DNA from: Chitinophaga sp. CB10
GTDB lineage: Bacteria; Bacteroidota; Bacteroidia; Chitinophagales; Chitinophagaceae
Assembly: GCA_001870995.2 (NCBI GenBank)
Contig: MLAV02000012.1
Location: 1 to 64,000 of the forward strand
Length of the DNA stretch: 64,000 bases
Direction of reading: 5' to 3'
Of the stretch, positions 8,947 to 18,457 are shown in pieces. Both the position numbers and the translations under genes were made by a program. A model generated the notes under the pieces. It searched no databases. It was given only the letters and a program-made list of their open reading frames with translations, and was not told the origin of the DNA. Position 1 is the stretch's first letter. The number at the start of each line of letters is the position of its first letter.

Positions 8947-10347
8947 GTGAAACTGACCCGTATTATCACTGCCATGTGCCTGCTGCCTTTACTGGCGGCC
9001 GGCCCTGTGCAGGCACAGCAACAGCCATCGTTACATGAGCGCCAGCAACAATTTACAGACCTGCGGTTTGGTATGTTCATACATTTCAACATCCCTACTT
9101 TTATGGAGGACGACTGGGCTGACCCGGACGCATCGCCGGCAATTTTCAATCCGCGTAAGCTCGATTGCCGCCAGTGGGCAGATGCCGCCGTATCCGCACA
9201 TATGAGCTATGGTTGCCTTACGACCAAGCACCATAGCGGGTTTGCCATCTGGGATACGAAGACCACGGATTACAACGTCATGCACTCGCCATTGAAGCGC
9301 GATGTGGTGAAGGAGTATGTGAATGCGTTCCGGGCGAAGGGCCTGAAAGTGATGTTATATTTTTCCATCCTGGATACCCATCACCAGATCCGGCCGGGGC
9401 ATATTACCCCGCAGCATATCGCGATGATCAAGTCGCAGCTGACGGAGTTGCTTACCAACTACGGCGCTATTGACGCGATGATCATCGACGGCTGGGATGC
9501 GCCATGGAGCCGTATTTCGTACGAGGATGTGCCTTTTGGGGAAATCTATGGGCTGATCAAACAGCTGCAGCCCGCCTGCCTGGTGATGGATCTGAATGCG
9601 GCGAAATATCCAGCGGAGGCTTTGTTCTATACCGATATCAAATCCTACGAGCAGGGCGCGGGCCAGCATATTTCCACCAGTACCAACCGGCTGCCGGCAC
9701 TGGCCTGCCTGCCGTTGCAGCAGAACTGGTTTTACAAGACCGGCTTTGCCACCACGCCGGTGAAAGATCCGGCCAAACTGGTGAATGAGATTATTGTACC
9801 GTATAATAAAGCCTGGTGTAATTTCATTTTGAACGTGGCGCCCAACCGGGATGGTTTGTTTGACGACAATGCCCTTGCGGCGTTGAAAGCCATTGGGCAG
9901 CAATGGAAGAACGAGGGGCCGGTAGCGCCGTTGCCGGCCAATGAAGCGCCTATTATTGCGGAGAATATTGCCAAGCACCAACCGGCCAATGGCAGTTGGA
10001 GCAATGATATGAACATTATGGACTTTGGCAACGATGACCGCTTTGGCAGCACCTGGCAGTCCAACCCGGCGGTAAAGCAACCCTGGTACGAAGTAGCGTT
10101 TACCAAAGAGCGCTCTTTCAACATGATTACGATTACAGAAGATAAGCAACGCATTACCAGCTATCGCCTGGAATACAATGAGAACGGCATATGGAAACCG
10201 ATACCGGGTACCGGTACGGATGCCGGCAGGGTAAAGATACACCGCTTCCGGAGGGTTTGGGGCAATAAGGTCAGGATGGTTATTACCGGCTTTACCGAAG
10301 CGCCTGCTATTGCGGAGTTCGGGATATATGATGAAAAGCGAAATTAG
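8947..10347 (+). CDS. Alpha-L-fucosidase, GH29
   Basis: A secreted 466-residue glycosidase. A GTG at 8947 is chosen because it lies just past the SusD stop (8918) and opens a clear signal peptide (VKLTRIITAMCLLPLL, ending PVQAQ); ATG starts at 8848 or 8878 would overlap SusD. The GH29 barrel shows FGMFIHFN, LTTKHHSGFAIWDT, VKEYVNAFRAKGLKVMLYFS and the strand MIIDGWD, whose Asp (about residue 181) is at the nucleophile position. WCNFILNVAPNRDGLFDD closes the barrel. Residues from about 360 look like a beta-sandwich domain. It would release terminal L-fucose from the PUL A substrate. The strand below terminates convergently. Confidence 0.88.
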   Translation: MKLTRIITAMCLLPLLAAGPVQAQQQPSLHERQQQFTDLRFGMFIHFNIPTFMEDDWADPDASPAIFNPRKLDCRQWADAAVSAHMSYGCLTTKHHSGFAIWDTKTTDYNVMHSPLKRDVVKEYVNAFRAKGLKVMLYFSILDTHHQIRPGHITPQHIAMIKSQLTELLTNYGAIDAMIIDGWDAPWSRISYEDVPFGEIYGLIKQLQPACLVMDLNAAKYPAEALFYTDIKSYEQGAGQHISTSTNRLPALACLPLQQNWFYKTGFATTPVKDPAKLVNEIIVPYNKAWCNFILNVAPNRDGLFDDNALAALKAIGQQWKNEGPVAPLPANEAPIIAENIAKHQPANGSWSNDMNIMDFGNDDRFGSTWQSNPAVKQPWYEVAFTKERSFNMITITEDKQRITSYRLEYNENGIWKPIPGTGTDAGRVKIHRFRRVWGNKVRMVITGFTEAPAIAEFGIYDEKRN

Positions 10348-10372
10348 ATCTCTCCCCAAAAAAATAAAAAAA

Positions 10373-10402
10373 GGGTGTATCAGCTATGATACACCCTTTT
10401 TT
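10373..10402. terminator. Bidirectional intrinsic terminator between PUL A and PUL B
   Basis: GGGTGTATCA (10373-10382), loop GCTA, TGATACACCC (10387-10396), followed by TTTTTT and preceded by an A-rich run. The perfect 10-bp stem with A and T tails serves both the GH29 gene (+) and the lipoprotein gene ending at 10419 (-). Confidence 0.93.
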
Positions 10403-10418
10403 ATGTGCAGGCCACTGA

Positions 10419-11495
10419 TTAGTTTTTGGAGAGCTCCACGTCCTTTGCCACACCTGTATTGCTGATCACTTTAAAAGTCATCAGCACCGTACCGGCGGGT
10501 GCGGTCAACGGGTTGCCCTGACGGACGTTATGGATTTTCACCAGTTTCGTGTTTTTGAATACATCCGGCGCTTTGTCTGCATCTACCCCGTTGGGAATAA
10601 AGCCGAAGCCGAGGCCTTCCGGCTGGAGGAAGCCCTGGTTAAAGCATTTGTAGAAGTAATGCAGGCAAGAGTTATAGCCTGCCGGCACGGGGATCACGTT
10701 GCCGTCCACCTTCATCGTCACCTTTGCTTTGACCGGGTTGATGGTCATGATGATGGTGGAAGCGTAGGCAAAGAAAGACGGATCATCGTGTGTGCGTAAC
10801 AGGTTGGTCACCTTGTTGGCGCTGTTGGAGTAATAGCCCGTCAGCTGCACGGTATCCTTACTGTAGCGCAGGAGGCGGAAATCAAAATCGAGCCAGCCGT
10901 ATTCCTTCAGCAGCGAGAGTAATTCGCTGTTATGGAAGGTCAGGCTTAGCTGGATAGGCCCGTTGGTATCAAAGGCCCCTCCTATTTCCTCCGTATAGAT
11001 GGTTTGGGAGGCGAAGTTTGCGTAGTTGGGAAGCAGTTGTACCAGCGCGTTTTTGATGGATGCATTGGCCGGGTTGTCCAGTATTTGCCGGAGCTGGTAT
11101 TCCGAATAAGGCCGCAGCAGATTGATGAGCTGTAAGGCCAGGGAGGACTCGCTGGCAGTAAGCGTTCCGGAAGCGCGCAGCCTTGTCAGGTCGCTCACCA
11201 TTCCATTGTTATCAATGGAGAAGATATTGGCGGAGGAATCCTTGGAGAGCTGTAACAGGAAGGCCGGGAACTTATTGTTATACGGACTGATGGGAATATC
11301 CCAGGCCCAGAGGGTCGTTTCATCGTCCGTGAGGTTTTTGAAGGCATCCTGTTTGTCCTTTTCGAAGGAGTTGGTATTGCCAGGCGGGCGACTCAGGTCG
11401 TCCGCCTTTTCGCAGGCAACGTTGGTAAGGCCGAGGACAGCTGCCGCGGCGAAGACCAGCTTATGCGTATGAAAGAATTTATGCAGCTTTTTCAT
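10419..11495 (-). CDS. Unrecognised PUL lipoprotein (PUL B)
   Basis: A 358-residue secreted protein beginning MKKLHKFFHTHKLVF, with a hydrophobic segment and a lipobox ending in VACEK (Cys about residue 28), so it is probably outer-membrane anchored. The mature part is rich in Leu/Ser/Asn and beta-prone (IQLSLTFHNSELLSLLKEYGWLD; PAGTVLMTFKVIS at the end). I do not recognise a family. It is the last gene of PUL B, 30 bases after the metallopeptidase-like gene, so a substrate-binding or accessory role next to SusC/SusD is a reasonable guess only. Confidence 0.8.
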   Translation of the reverse strand: MKKLHKFFHTHKLVFAAAAVLGLTNVACEKADDLSRPPGNTNSFEKDKQDAFKNLTDDETTLWAWDIPISPYNNKFPAFLLQLSKDSSANIFSIDNNGMVSDLTRLRASGTLTASESSLALQLINLLRPYSEYQLRQILDNPANASIKNALVQLLPNYANFASQTIYTEEIGGAFDTNGPIQLSLTFHNSELLSLLKEYGWLDFDFRLLRYSKDTVQLTGYYSNSANKVTNLLRTHDDPSFFAYASTIIMTINPVKAKVTMKVDGNVIPVPAGYNSCLHYFYKCFNQGFLQPEGLGFGFIPNGVDADKAPDVFKNTKLVKIHNVRQGNPLTAPAGTVLMTFKVISNTGVAKDVELSKN

Positions 11496-11525
11496 AAAAG
11501 ATCAAATTGAATTAACGGATACAAA

Positions 11526-12479
11526 TCACTCGTACTTTCTTTTCAGGGCAATCAGTTCATCCACCACTGACTGCTGTTGCAGGTAATCGCGCAGGGCGGT
11601 GATGGGGATGCCGAGGTTGGCGAAGTACCTTGTCACCAGCTGGTATTTAGTTTTGGTAGCTTCGTTGGTGAGGTAATAGGTCTGGATTTCCGCATCGGAG
11701 AGCCAGATGATGGTTTGCACGTAAGTGGCGAAGTCCTCATGTTCGTTTTGCATACCGTACGGAATGAAGAATCCTTTGGAGATCGCTTCCTCATAGGTTA
11801 CGCGCAGGTACTGGTTGGAACCTCTCAGGTAATTGGTACGGGCGGGCACTTCGAAGCCGATGGGTATCTGGTGTTTGCTATCCAGGAAGTGCGTGTATTC
11901 GTGGTACACAAAGCCAATCAGGCCGGCATCGTTGGGGAAGCTGGTAGGCGCTTCGTTGTAGATGGCGTTGAGGAAGTCATCGTCCGCGCCGGGGCCGGTG
12001 GCCCGCAGTACCTGGCCGAATGGCGTGAGTCCGCCGAGGGTCAGCCTGTTTGGCTGGATGTTACCCGCCTGGCCGGCAGTGGATTCCCCGAAGCTTTCGC
12101 TGCCGCCGTAGTTGAGTCCGTTGCCGATGAGCAGGAGCCGTACCGGCGTTTCTTTGGTAGCGGTAAGCGCGGGGCCGCTCACGGCGTCCATGGCTTTGAA
12201 GTAAATAATTTCCAGCATTTCGAGGTAAGGCAGCACATCCTCTTCCCTGGCCGGATTGGCTACAACGTCCGGCGCATAGGCGAAACGGTTCCATTTATAT
12301 TCCACGATGATGCCGTACTTGTCGAATATTTCCTTTTGTTTTTTACCCAGCGGCGTGCGTGTGTCAAACGTTGGCGCCGGGTCCACATCCGCGGTCAGCG
12401 GATCTTCTTTCTTTCTGCAGGATGCCAGTACCACGAGGAGGGTCACCAGCAAACAGAGGGTCCTTTTATTGTATTTCAT
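11526..12479 (-). CDS. SusCD-associated zinc metallohydrolase lipoprotein (HExxH)
   Basis: A 317-residue lipoprotein with a signal and lipobox (LVTLLVVLASCRKK). The zinc-protease motif HEYTH is at residues 193-197 (FVYHEYTHFLD), with a plausible downstream ligand region (YEEAISKGFFIPYG; NEHEDFATYV, Glu/Asp about 242-247). This matches the known family of substrate-import-associated zinc metallohydrolase lipoproteins found beside SusC/SusD pairs. It lies 28 bases after SusD. The context suggests that PUL B may handle a protein, peptide or glycopeptide substrate rather than a plain polysaccharide; the true substrate is unknown. Confidence 0.88.
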   Translation of the reverse strand: MKYNKRTLCLLVTLLVVLASCRKKEDPLTADVDPAPTFDTRTPLGKKQKEIFDKYGIIVEYKWNRFAYAPDVVANPAREEDVLPYLEMLEIIYFKAMDAVSGPALTATKETPVRLLLIGNGLNYGGSESFGESTAGQAGNIQPNRLTLGGLTPFGQVLRATGPGADDDFLNAIYNEAPTSFPNDAGLIGFVYHEYTHFLDSKHQIPIGFEVPARTNYLRGSNQYLRVTYEEAISKGFFIPYGMQNEHEDFATYVQTIIWLSDAEIQTYYLTNEATKTKYQLVTRYFANLGIPITALRDYLQQQSVVDELIALKRKYE

Positions 12480-12506
12480 ATGAAATAGAATTTGGGCTAA
12501 AAATGT

Positions 12507-13991
12507 TTACAGATCAGGGTTGCGTGTAATCTCTTCCGTAGGCAGCTGGATGACGTAGTCCTCCGGCTTGGTACCGTCAATTTTATAAGTACCGGAGCGG
12601 CCCTGGTGGGTCACCGGGATATTATGGCGGCGCATGTCGAACCAACGCATACCCTCGCTACTGAAGCGGATCCGTTTAATACGCAGCAGCATTTGAATGG
12701 CTGCATCGCGGGTGGTTAGCTTTGGCAGGGCTGCAATCCTGGCGGCGGCGGAATCGTTGCGGAAGGTTTGGTTGTTGATCAGGAGCGTCAGATCGGCCTG
12801 GGCCTGGGGCGTCATGCCTTTGGCTTTTTCGATTTCGGCTTCTGCCCTGTTGAACAGCACTTCGTCGACCGTGAGCAGGGGCAGGTTACCGCTGCGGGTA
12901 GCGAGCGACTGGAACAGCATCAGCTTTTGCGGCACGTAGTCGTTATGCAGGGCGCTGGTGATGATCACGTAGTTGTTCTGCGGGTCCGCGCCTTCATCCC
13001 TCAGCATTTGCACGGCCGGGTAAGGGTACATGCCCATCCAGAAATACGCGAGCAGCTGGTAGGTGTTGTTGCCCATGAGGATGTAGCTGGCGTTTGCCGG
13101 GTTGAAGTAGGCAGTGGAATACTGCATATAGTCAACGATGGTGTTGCGGAGGTTCTTCACGTTGAGCGGCGTGTTGCGTCTGCGCAGGAGGTCGTTGGCA
13201 TATTTGATACTGTTATCCCAGTCTTTCTTGTTGAGGTACACGCGGGAAAGCAGCGCATTCACAGCGTCGACGCTGAAGTTGAACTGCGGGTTTTGCAGGG
13301 GCTGGTCTTCCACGAGGGTCAGGGCTTCCGTGAGGTCTTTGATCACTTCGTCATAGACTTTTTGCACGGGCACCTGTTTGTAGCCCACTACCGGTTCGCC
13401 GCTATAGGCTTCGATAAACGGAATACCCTTGTCGGAAGCTGCGGTGGCCGGGTTGTATTGTTTTGCAAAGAGGTTTACCAGCATGTAATTGCAGTAAGCC
13501 CTGATTGCCAGCGCTTTTCCGCGGATTACTTTCACTCTTTTTTCTTCCTCGGGACTGGCAGCCGTATAGGCTTTCAGTTTATCGATGATGAGCAGGGAGT
13601 TGATGATACAGTTGTAATAGCGCCTGAAGGCGGATACGGGATTGAACCCGGACGAGAGGAAGCGTGTGGCCGGCAGGGATTGGCGGCAGATGTCGAACTC
13701 GAATATGGGCAAAATCTGGTTTACTGCATCTTCTACGTTGTGGCCTGCGAGGTCCCTGAAGATGTAGTCATCACTCATGATATCGGTGAAGTGATGATCC
13801 GAGTACGGCATGAGCTGGTTCAGCGTTTTCTCCATATCCGGCAGGGTTACGATCAGCGTCCTGTTGTCTACCGGCGCTTCCAGGAATTTGCTACAGGATA
13901 CATTGGACAGGGTCAGCACGGTGCTGATGGCCAGCACGGCGCCGGATAATCCGTATGTACGCAAACCTTTTAATTTATATCTCTTCAACAT
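12507..13991 (-). CDS. SusD/RagB family lipoprotein (PUL B)
   Basis: A 494-residue lipoprotein starting at MLKRYKLKG (13991); an ATG 9 bases upstream is also possible. The signal ends in a lipobox (VLTLSNVSCSKF). SusD features include KALAIRAYCNYMLVNLFAKQY, VNALLSRVYLNKKDWDNSIKYA, VDEVLFNRAEAEIEKA and the C-terminal IKRIRFSSEGMRWFDMRRHN. It pairs with the SusC ending at 14026 and precedes the metallopeptidase-like lipoprotein on the same transcript. Confidence 0.93.
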   Translation of the reverse strand: MLKRYKLKGLRTYGLSGAVLAISTVLTLSNVSCSKFLEAPVDNRTLIVTLPDMEKTLNQLMPYSDHHFTDIMSDDYIFRDLAGHNVEDAVNQILPIFEFDICRQSLPATRFLSSGFNPVSAFRRYYNCIINSLLIIDKLKAYTAASPEEEKRVKVIRGKALAIRAYCNYMLVNLFAKQYNPATAASDKGIPFIEAYSGEPVVGYKQVPVQKVYDEVIKDLTEALTLVEDQPLQNPQFNFSVDAVNALLSRVYLNKKDWDNSIKYANDLLRRRNTPLNVKNLRNTIVDYMQYSTAYFNPANASYILMGNNTYQLLAYFWMGMYPYPAVQMLRDEGADPQNNYVIITSALHNDYVPQKLMLFQSLATRSGNLPLLTVDEVLFNRAEAEIEKAKGMTPQAQADLTLLINNQTFRNDSAAARIAALPKLTTRDAAIQMLLRIKRIRFSSEGMRWFDMRRHNIPVTHQGRSGTYKIDGTKPEDYVIQLPTEEITRNPDL

Positions 13992-14025
13992 ATTATACAT
14001 TTTAATTTAGGTGGTCCGGTCTGGA

Positions 14026-17000
14026 TCAGAAGGTGGCAGACAGGCTGAAGGTGAATGATTTAACCGGTGGCATATTCATACCGCTGAGAATTGTTTCCGG
14101 GTCTACCCCGTTGAATTTCTCGGATGCGAACACGGCCAGGTTGGAAGCTTCCAGGCTGGCGGTGAGGCCTTGCATGCGCAGGGAGCGCGCAAATTTCGAG
14201 AAGTTGTATTGCAGGATGATATTGCGCAGGCGCAGGAAAGACGCGTTGATGGTACGGATATCCGCCCGGTTGTACAGGCCGAATACGGATTCATCAAAGA
14301 AGCCGAGGTTAATGTAATCATTCACATCATCCGGCAGGAGGAGGCGCGGGATATTGGTAAAGGCCTCATCTCCTTTTGCCCGCCATCTGTAGGCGAAGTC
14401 GCCGCTCTGGTTCAGGTCATCCCGGTAGAGGGAAGAGAGCGTACCGCCCCTGTAGTAATCTGCTTTGCGCACTACGTGGCCGGTGTTAAAGACGAAGGAT
14501 ACGCCCAGCAGCCAGTTTCTGTATGCGAAGTTAGAAGTGAAACCGCCGGAGTACATCGGATCGCGGCTACCCTGGTACACGATGTTGCTCAGGTCCCTGC
14601 TGGCATTCGGAAACCCGAGTACGGTACCGCCTTTGGAATCCCGGTAGGTAGCGAGGCCCTGGTCGTTCAGGCCGGCGAACGGAAACGCGTAGAGGCCTGT
14701 TACCGGCATTCCCTTGCGGGCGAAGCCTTCGGATACGGTGGCATCGAATACGGATGGGTTGTTACCCTGGTAGTCGGACAGTACAGTGTTTTTATTGTAG
14801 CCCACGTTGACCATACCAGACCATTTGAAATCGCCCACTACTTTGATCGGGCGGATGTTCAGGGATGCTTCCATACCGCGGTTCTGCATATCGGCCCAGT
14901 TAAAGAGTTTGGTCTGGTAACCGGAGGAGGTTTGCACCTGTTTGTAGCCTACGAGGTCGAAGTTCTTCCTGTTGTAGTAGTTCACGGTGAAGTCCATGGC
15001 ATCGAAGAGGGTGAAGTCGATACCGGTACTGAACATGTATTCCTTTTCGAATTCGAGGGAGGAGTTTTCCGCCTCAACGATATTTACACCGGTGGTATTA
15101 TATGCGGGGAAAGAAGGGCGCACGATGTTTACGTAGTAGGCCACGAGTTCAGGGCCTCTGTAGCCGGCATTACCTCTCAGGCCGTAGGATACGCGGAGTT
15201 TACCATTAGACACGACGTTGCTGATGCCTTCCAGGAAGCTTTCTTCCGTGAAGTTCCAGGCGCCGCCCACTGCCCAGGTGGGCAGGAAGCGATTACGTGT
15301 AGCCCTGCCCGATACGTTGGTGGCATCGTTGCGGAGGGAGGCGTCCAGCACGTATTTACCGCTGTAGTTATACGAGAGGCTGGAATAGTAGGACACTGCG
15401 TTGCGCGTGAAGTCGTTCACGTAGGCGGCAGCGCCCTGGAGGAGGTTACGGCCGTTGTACATCCTTCTTTCATCCGCAGGCAGGCTGTTGCTCACCTGCA
15501 GGCGTTCGTAGGCCAGCGGCGAGGAGGCGAAGGTCTTACTGTCTGCCCGGTAGCCATAGTTGCGGGAGAAGGAAGAGGTTTGTTTGTTCTGCGTTACTTC
15601 CATACCGCCCATGAGGGAGAGCTTATGCTGTTTGGTATCGAAGACGGTCCATTCCAGTTGTCCGCGTAGGGTATAGAACCTGGATTCCACTGTTTCCTTA
15701 TCGAGGATCCCTCCTTCCGGCAGCACGGTTTGCGGCAGTTCGTAGGACGGTGAGCCGGGGCGTTTATAGAGCCGTTCATTGAAATCGCGGATACGGAATT
15801 CATCCGCGCGGAATTGTTCCGCGTAGTTGGAGTTTTCCGTCTGGATCTCGTCGATGGTGGAGTTGGCGAAGCGCATGTTCATGAGGCCGGAGGCTTTGAG
15901 CTTCGGGGTAATGTTATAGGTCAGGTTGAGCTGGCCGGAGAAGTCACTATTTTGCAGCTTGATGTAGTTATTGTCGATTTCCTGGATGATATTAAAATCA
16001 GCGTATCCTTTTTTATAGTATTTGTATTTGCCATCATCGTCATAGGGTTTGGCGGCGCGGCTGGCGTCCCTGGCGTAGATGAAGGGGTTCACCTGGGTGC
16101 CGGGCTGGCGCTGGTCCCTGCGGGCGTATTTCAGCATTACTTCCGCGAAGAATTTGTCCGTTACCTGCCATCCGTTCACGAGGTTGGCGGTGTACCGTTT
16201 CGCGTATTCGCCCAGGGTTTTGCCGGGGTCGTCGTAATAGCTGAGGGACAGGCGGGTGCTTGTTTTGTCGGAGCCGGAGCTAACGCTTACCGAATGTTGC
16301 TGGGTGAAGCTGTTTTTGTACAGCGCATCGAACCAGTCGGTATTTACGGTTTTGAGGTCGCGGATCTTTTCGCGGAGCTGCGCTTCGGTAATTTCCTTGC
16401 GGTTATACTGGTTGAGCAGGTCGGAATAAGGGCCGGAGATATTGGCGGTAAAGTTTTGCAGGTAGGCGTCGTAGATGGTAAACAGTTCCTGGTTGAGTTC
16501 CACCTGGTCTTTCGAGTTGAGTACGTCGAAGTCGCGGATAGAAGGCTTTAGGGAATAGGTACCATTGAAGGAATAGTTCACCCGGAGCGGCGCGCTTTTC
16601 TGGGCGCGTTTGGTGGTGATAACGATTACCCCGTTCACCGCGCGGGTACCGTACATGGCGGTGGCGGTAGCGTCTTTGAGTACGGTGATATCTTCGATAT
16701 CATCCGGGTTGACGGTAGAGAGCGCGCTGGCGAGGAGGTTGCGGGCGTTACCGGCGTATAGTTCCGATGGCGCGATATTGAGCGGGGATTCCAGCGGCAC
16801 ACCGTCCAGCACCCAGAGGGGTTCGTTGATACCGGAGATGGAGGCGCTACCCCTCACGCGGATTTTGGGGGCGGTACCGAATACGGAGGAGGTGTTTTGG
16901 ATGGCGACGCCTGCTACCTGCCCCTGGAGCATTTTATCGAGCGTACCGATGCTGGGCACCTTGATATCCTTTACCCGGACGGTGGTGGCGGCGCCGGCGT

Positions 17001-17424
17001 AATCGATTTTTCTGAGTGTCTGGTAACCGGTAACCACTACTTCACCGATGTTGTTGTTAGGGCTCAGGACGATTTGGATGCGGGTGGCGCTGGCGACCAC
17101 GTATTCCCGGGATTTGAAACCTACCATGGAGATGATGAGGGTTGTGCCGGGGGTTACATTTTTGAGGACGAACACCCCGTTGGCATCAGCGATGGCTCCC
17201 TGGTTGGTGCCTTTGATCTGGATACTGGCGCCGGGCAGCGGGGCGCCTTTCTCGTCTTTTACCACACCCTGGAGGTCCAGTACGGCCTTTTCAGAATAAT
17301 AGTACCGTGGGGCGGCGGATGCCGGCAGCGGCGCCGGCGAGCTGGCCATCACGGTACTACTGCATAGTAGTTGGGTAATCACTACACAGCATAGGCTGGG
17401 AAAATGCGTAATTGATTGCTTCAT
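14026..17424 (-). CDS. SusC/RagA TonB-dependent transporter (PUL B)
   Basis: An outer-membrane transporter of 1132 residues from the ATG at 17424, which opens a signal peptide (MKQSITHFPSLCCVVITQLL); an upstream ATG at 17493 adds 23 unlikely residues. It has no STN domain. After the signal come a carboxypeptidase-regulatory-like domain (LQGVVKDEKGAPLPGASIQIKG, split by the family turn), the IGEVVVTGY signature, the plug (LDKMLQGQVAGVAI; ITVLKDATATAMYGTRA) and the barrel to FSLSATF. Lacking STN, it is probably not controlled by the PUL A sigma/FecR pair. Confidence 0.94.
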   Translation of the reverse strand: MKQSITHFPSLCCVVITQLLCSSTVMASSPAPLPASAAPRYYYSEKAVLDLQGVVKDEKGAPLPGASIQIKGTNQGAIADANGVFVLKNVTPGTTLIISMVGFKSREYVVASATRIQIVLSPNNNIGEVVVTGYQTLRKIDYAGAATTVRVKDIKVPSIGTLDKMLQGQVAGVAIQNTSSVFGTAPKIRVRGSASISGINEPLWVLDGVPLESPLNIAPSELYAGNARNLLASALSTVNPDDIEDITVLKDATATAMYGTRAVNGVIVITTKRAQKSAPLRVNYSFNGTYSLKPSIRDFDVLNSKDQVELNQELFTIYDAYLQNFTANISGPYSDLLNQYNRKEITEAQLREKIRDLKTVNTDWFDALYKNSFTQQHSVSVSSGSDKTSTRLSLSYYDDPGKTLGEYAKRYTANLVNGWQVTDKFFAEVMLKYARRDQRQPGTQVNPFIYARDASRAAKPYDDDGKYKYYKKGYADFNIIQEIDNNYIKLQNSDFSGQLNLTYNITPKLKASGLMNMRFANSTIDEIQTENSNYAEQFRADEFRIRDFNERLYKRPGSPSYELPQTVLPEGGILDKETVESRFYTLRGQLEWTVFDTKQHKLSLMGGMEVTQNKQTSSFSRNYGYRADSKTFASSPLAYERLQVSNSLPADERRMYNGRNLLQGAAAYVNDFTRNAVSYYSSLSYNYSGKYVLDASLRNDATNVSGRATRNRFLPTWAVGGAWNFTEESFLEGISNVVSNGKLRVSYGLRGNAGYRGPELVAYYVNIVRPSFPAYNTTGVNIVEAENSSLEFEKEYMFSTGIDFTLFDAMDFTVNYYNRKNFDLVGYKQVQTSSGYQTKLFNWADMQNRGMEASLNIRPIKVVGDFKWSGMVNVGYNKNTVLSDYQGNNPSVFDATVSEGFARKGMPVTGLYAFPFAGLNDQGLATYRDSKGGTVLGFPNASRDLSNIVYQGSRDPMYSGGFTSNFAYRNWLLGVSFVFNTGHVVRKADYYRGGTLSSLYRDDLNQSGDFAYRWRAKGDEAFTNIPRLLLPDDVNDYINLGFFDESVFGLYNRADIRTINASFLRLRNIILQYNFSKFARSLRMQGLTASLEASNLAVFASEKFNGVDPETILSGMNMPPVKSFTFSLSATF

Positions 17425-18075
17425 AATTACCGGATATTTAATAGAACTTGATTGCTGAGATGTAATGGTATAGGCATGGAAGGGTAATTCCACAGCACAG
17501 CGCTACAGTTAAAAAAATTACGTTTATACGTCTACGTTAACACTACCACGGGGTACAACAGCTCATCCGCACCGGAACATCTCCCAGGCAGCATTGTCAG
17601 ATTAAATAGTGCGGGTACATCTCAAAAATGATGAACGAGCGACGTTAGATTTGGTTGTTAAGCTTTTTATTATTGGGTATGTAACACGGGCTACATAAGC
17701 CATAGGTTGCTTCCTTTTAAATATACAAAAAAGGAACGCGATAAAATTACTTTTTATTATATTGATAGTAAAGGGAATATGTTAAGCGGAGGATAAAGCG
17801 GATTTTTGGCGATGGGTTTATGGGGTATGCGATGCGTATGAGGGCGGGTATAAAAGGCAGGAGCGGCGCAAACGGGCTGCTGCTGCGGGTACGATGCAGT
17901 GGTCCTGAGGATGGAGTAGCTCTTTTTCTCCCATTATTTAAAAATTAATTTCTATTTATCTAGTGTGTGAAAATGTATGGTCAGGATTTTCTGACTGGTA
18001 GGTGAATGCGGGTGGAGGATTTTTTTTGCTGGCGAGGGTGCTGGCAGCGTTTTCCGGATGGCGAGGGTGCGGCAT
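17425..18075. other. Intergenic region upstream of PUL B SusC
   Basis: About 650 bases without a convincing gene. It holds the palindrome at 17711-17736, a hairpin GTCAG/CTGAC at 17980-17995 and AT-rich runs at 17735-17770. It should contain the PUL B promoter, firing to the left; no textbook -33/-7 pair stands out. Confidence 0.5.
17711..17736. promoter_or_regulatory. Palindromic operator candidate upstream of PUL B
   Basis: TTCCTTTT (17711-17718) and AAAAGGAA (17729-17736) form a perfect 8-bp dyad with a 10-base AT-rich spacer, centre-to-centre about 18 bases. On the - strand the spacer contains TATATTTA, close to the -7 element TAnnTTTG, so a protein bound here would cover a possible promoter for SusC at 17424, about 290 bases downstream. 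Confidence 0.4.
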
Positions 18076-18102
18076 AAAAAAACGGCCGCCTGGGGGCAGC
18101 CG
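18076..18102 (-). terminator. Terminator of the EF-hand gene
   Basis: On the - strand CGGCTGCC (18102-18095), a 4-base loop and GGCGGCCG (18090-18083) form an 8-bp stem with one G-T pair, followed by seven T (18082-18076). It lies 29 bases after the stop codon of the EF-hand protein. Confidence 0.88.
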
Positions 18103-18130
18103 CTTTTACACAACTAATATTAAAACCATA

Positions 18131-18457
18131 TTACTTATTGCCGCCTTCTTTTTGACGGGGGCCGCCCTGCGGAGGATTGGCTTTTCTGTAAGCCTGCAGT
18201 TCCTCTTTGGTCAGGAAGCCGTCCTTATTGGCATCGATGGCTGCAAAATTTTCGCTCAGGCGGGAAGTTCTTTTATCTTCTTTAGCGGCTGCATCTACTT
18301 CTGCCTTGCTCAGTTTGCCGTCGTTATCGGTATCAATTTTTTTGAAGAAACCTTCCCGGCGGTCCTGTTGTGGCTGTTGCGGTTGTTGCGCGTAGGTTTC
18401 AACGGTGAAAAAGGTGGCGCCCATTAACAAACCTGCTACAAATAATTGCTTCATCAT
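18131..18457 (-). CDS. Secreted EF-hand calcium-binding protein
   Basis: A small secreted protein, 108 residues from the ATG at 18457 (MMKQLFVAGLLMG opens the signal, ending ETYAQ); an upstream ATG at 18505 would add 16 hydrophilic residues before the signal. Two EF-hand loops are clear: DTDNDGKLSKAE and DANKDGFLTKEE, with Asp/Asn ligands at positions 1, 3 and 5 and an acidic last position. A Gln/Pro linker follows the signal and the tail is Pro/Gly-rich. It is monocistronic, with its own terminator. Calcium binding in the periplasm or at the surface is likely; the partner is unknown. Confidence 0.9.
   Translation of the reverse strand: MMKQLFVAGLLMGATFFTVETYAQQPQQPQQDRREGFFKKIDTDNDGKLSKAEVDAAAKEDKRTSRLSENFAAIDANKDGFLTKEELQAYRKANPPQGGPRQKEGGNK

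Noticed and set aside
12768..13949. 393-residue open frame on the + strand
   Set aside because: Antisense shadow of the PUL B SusD gene.
14170..15669. 499-residue open frame on the + strand
   Set aside because: Antisense shadow of the PUL B SusC gene; no family features.
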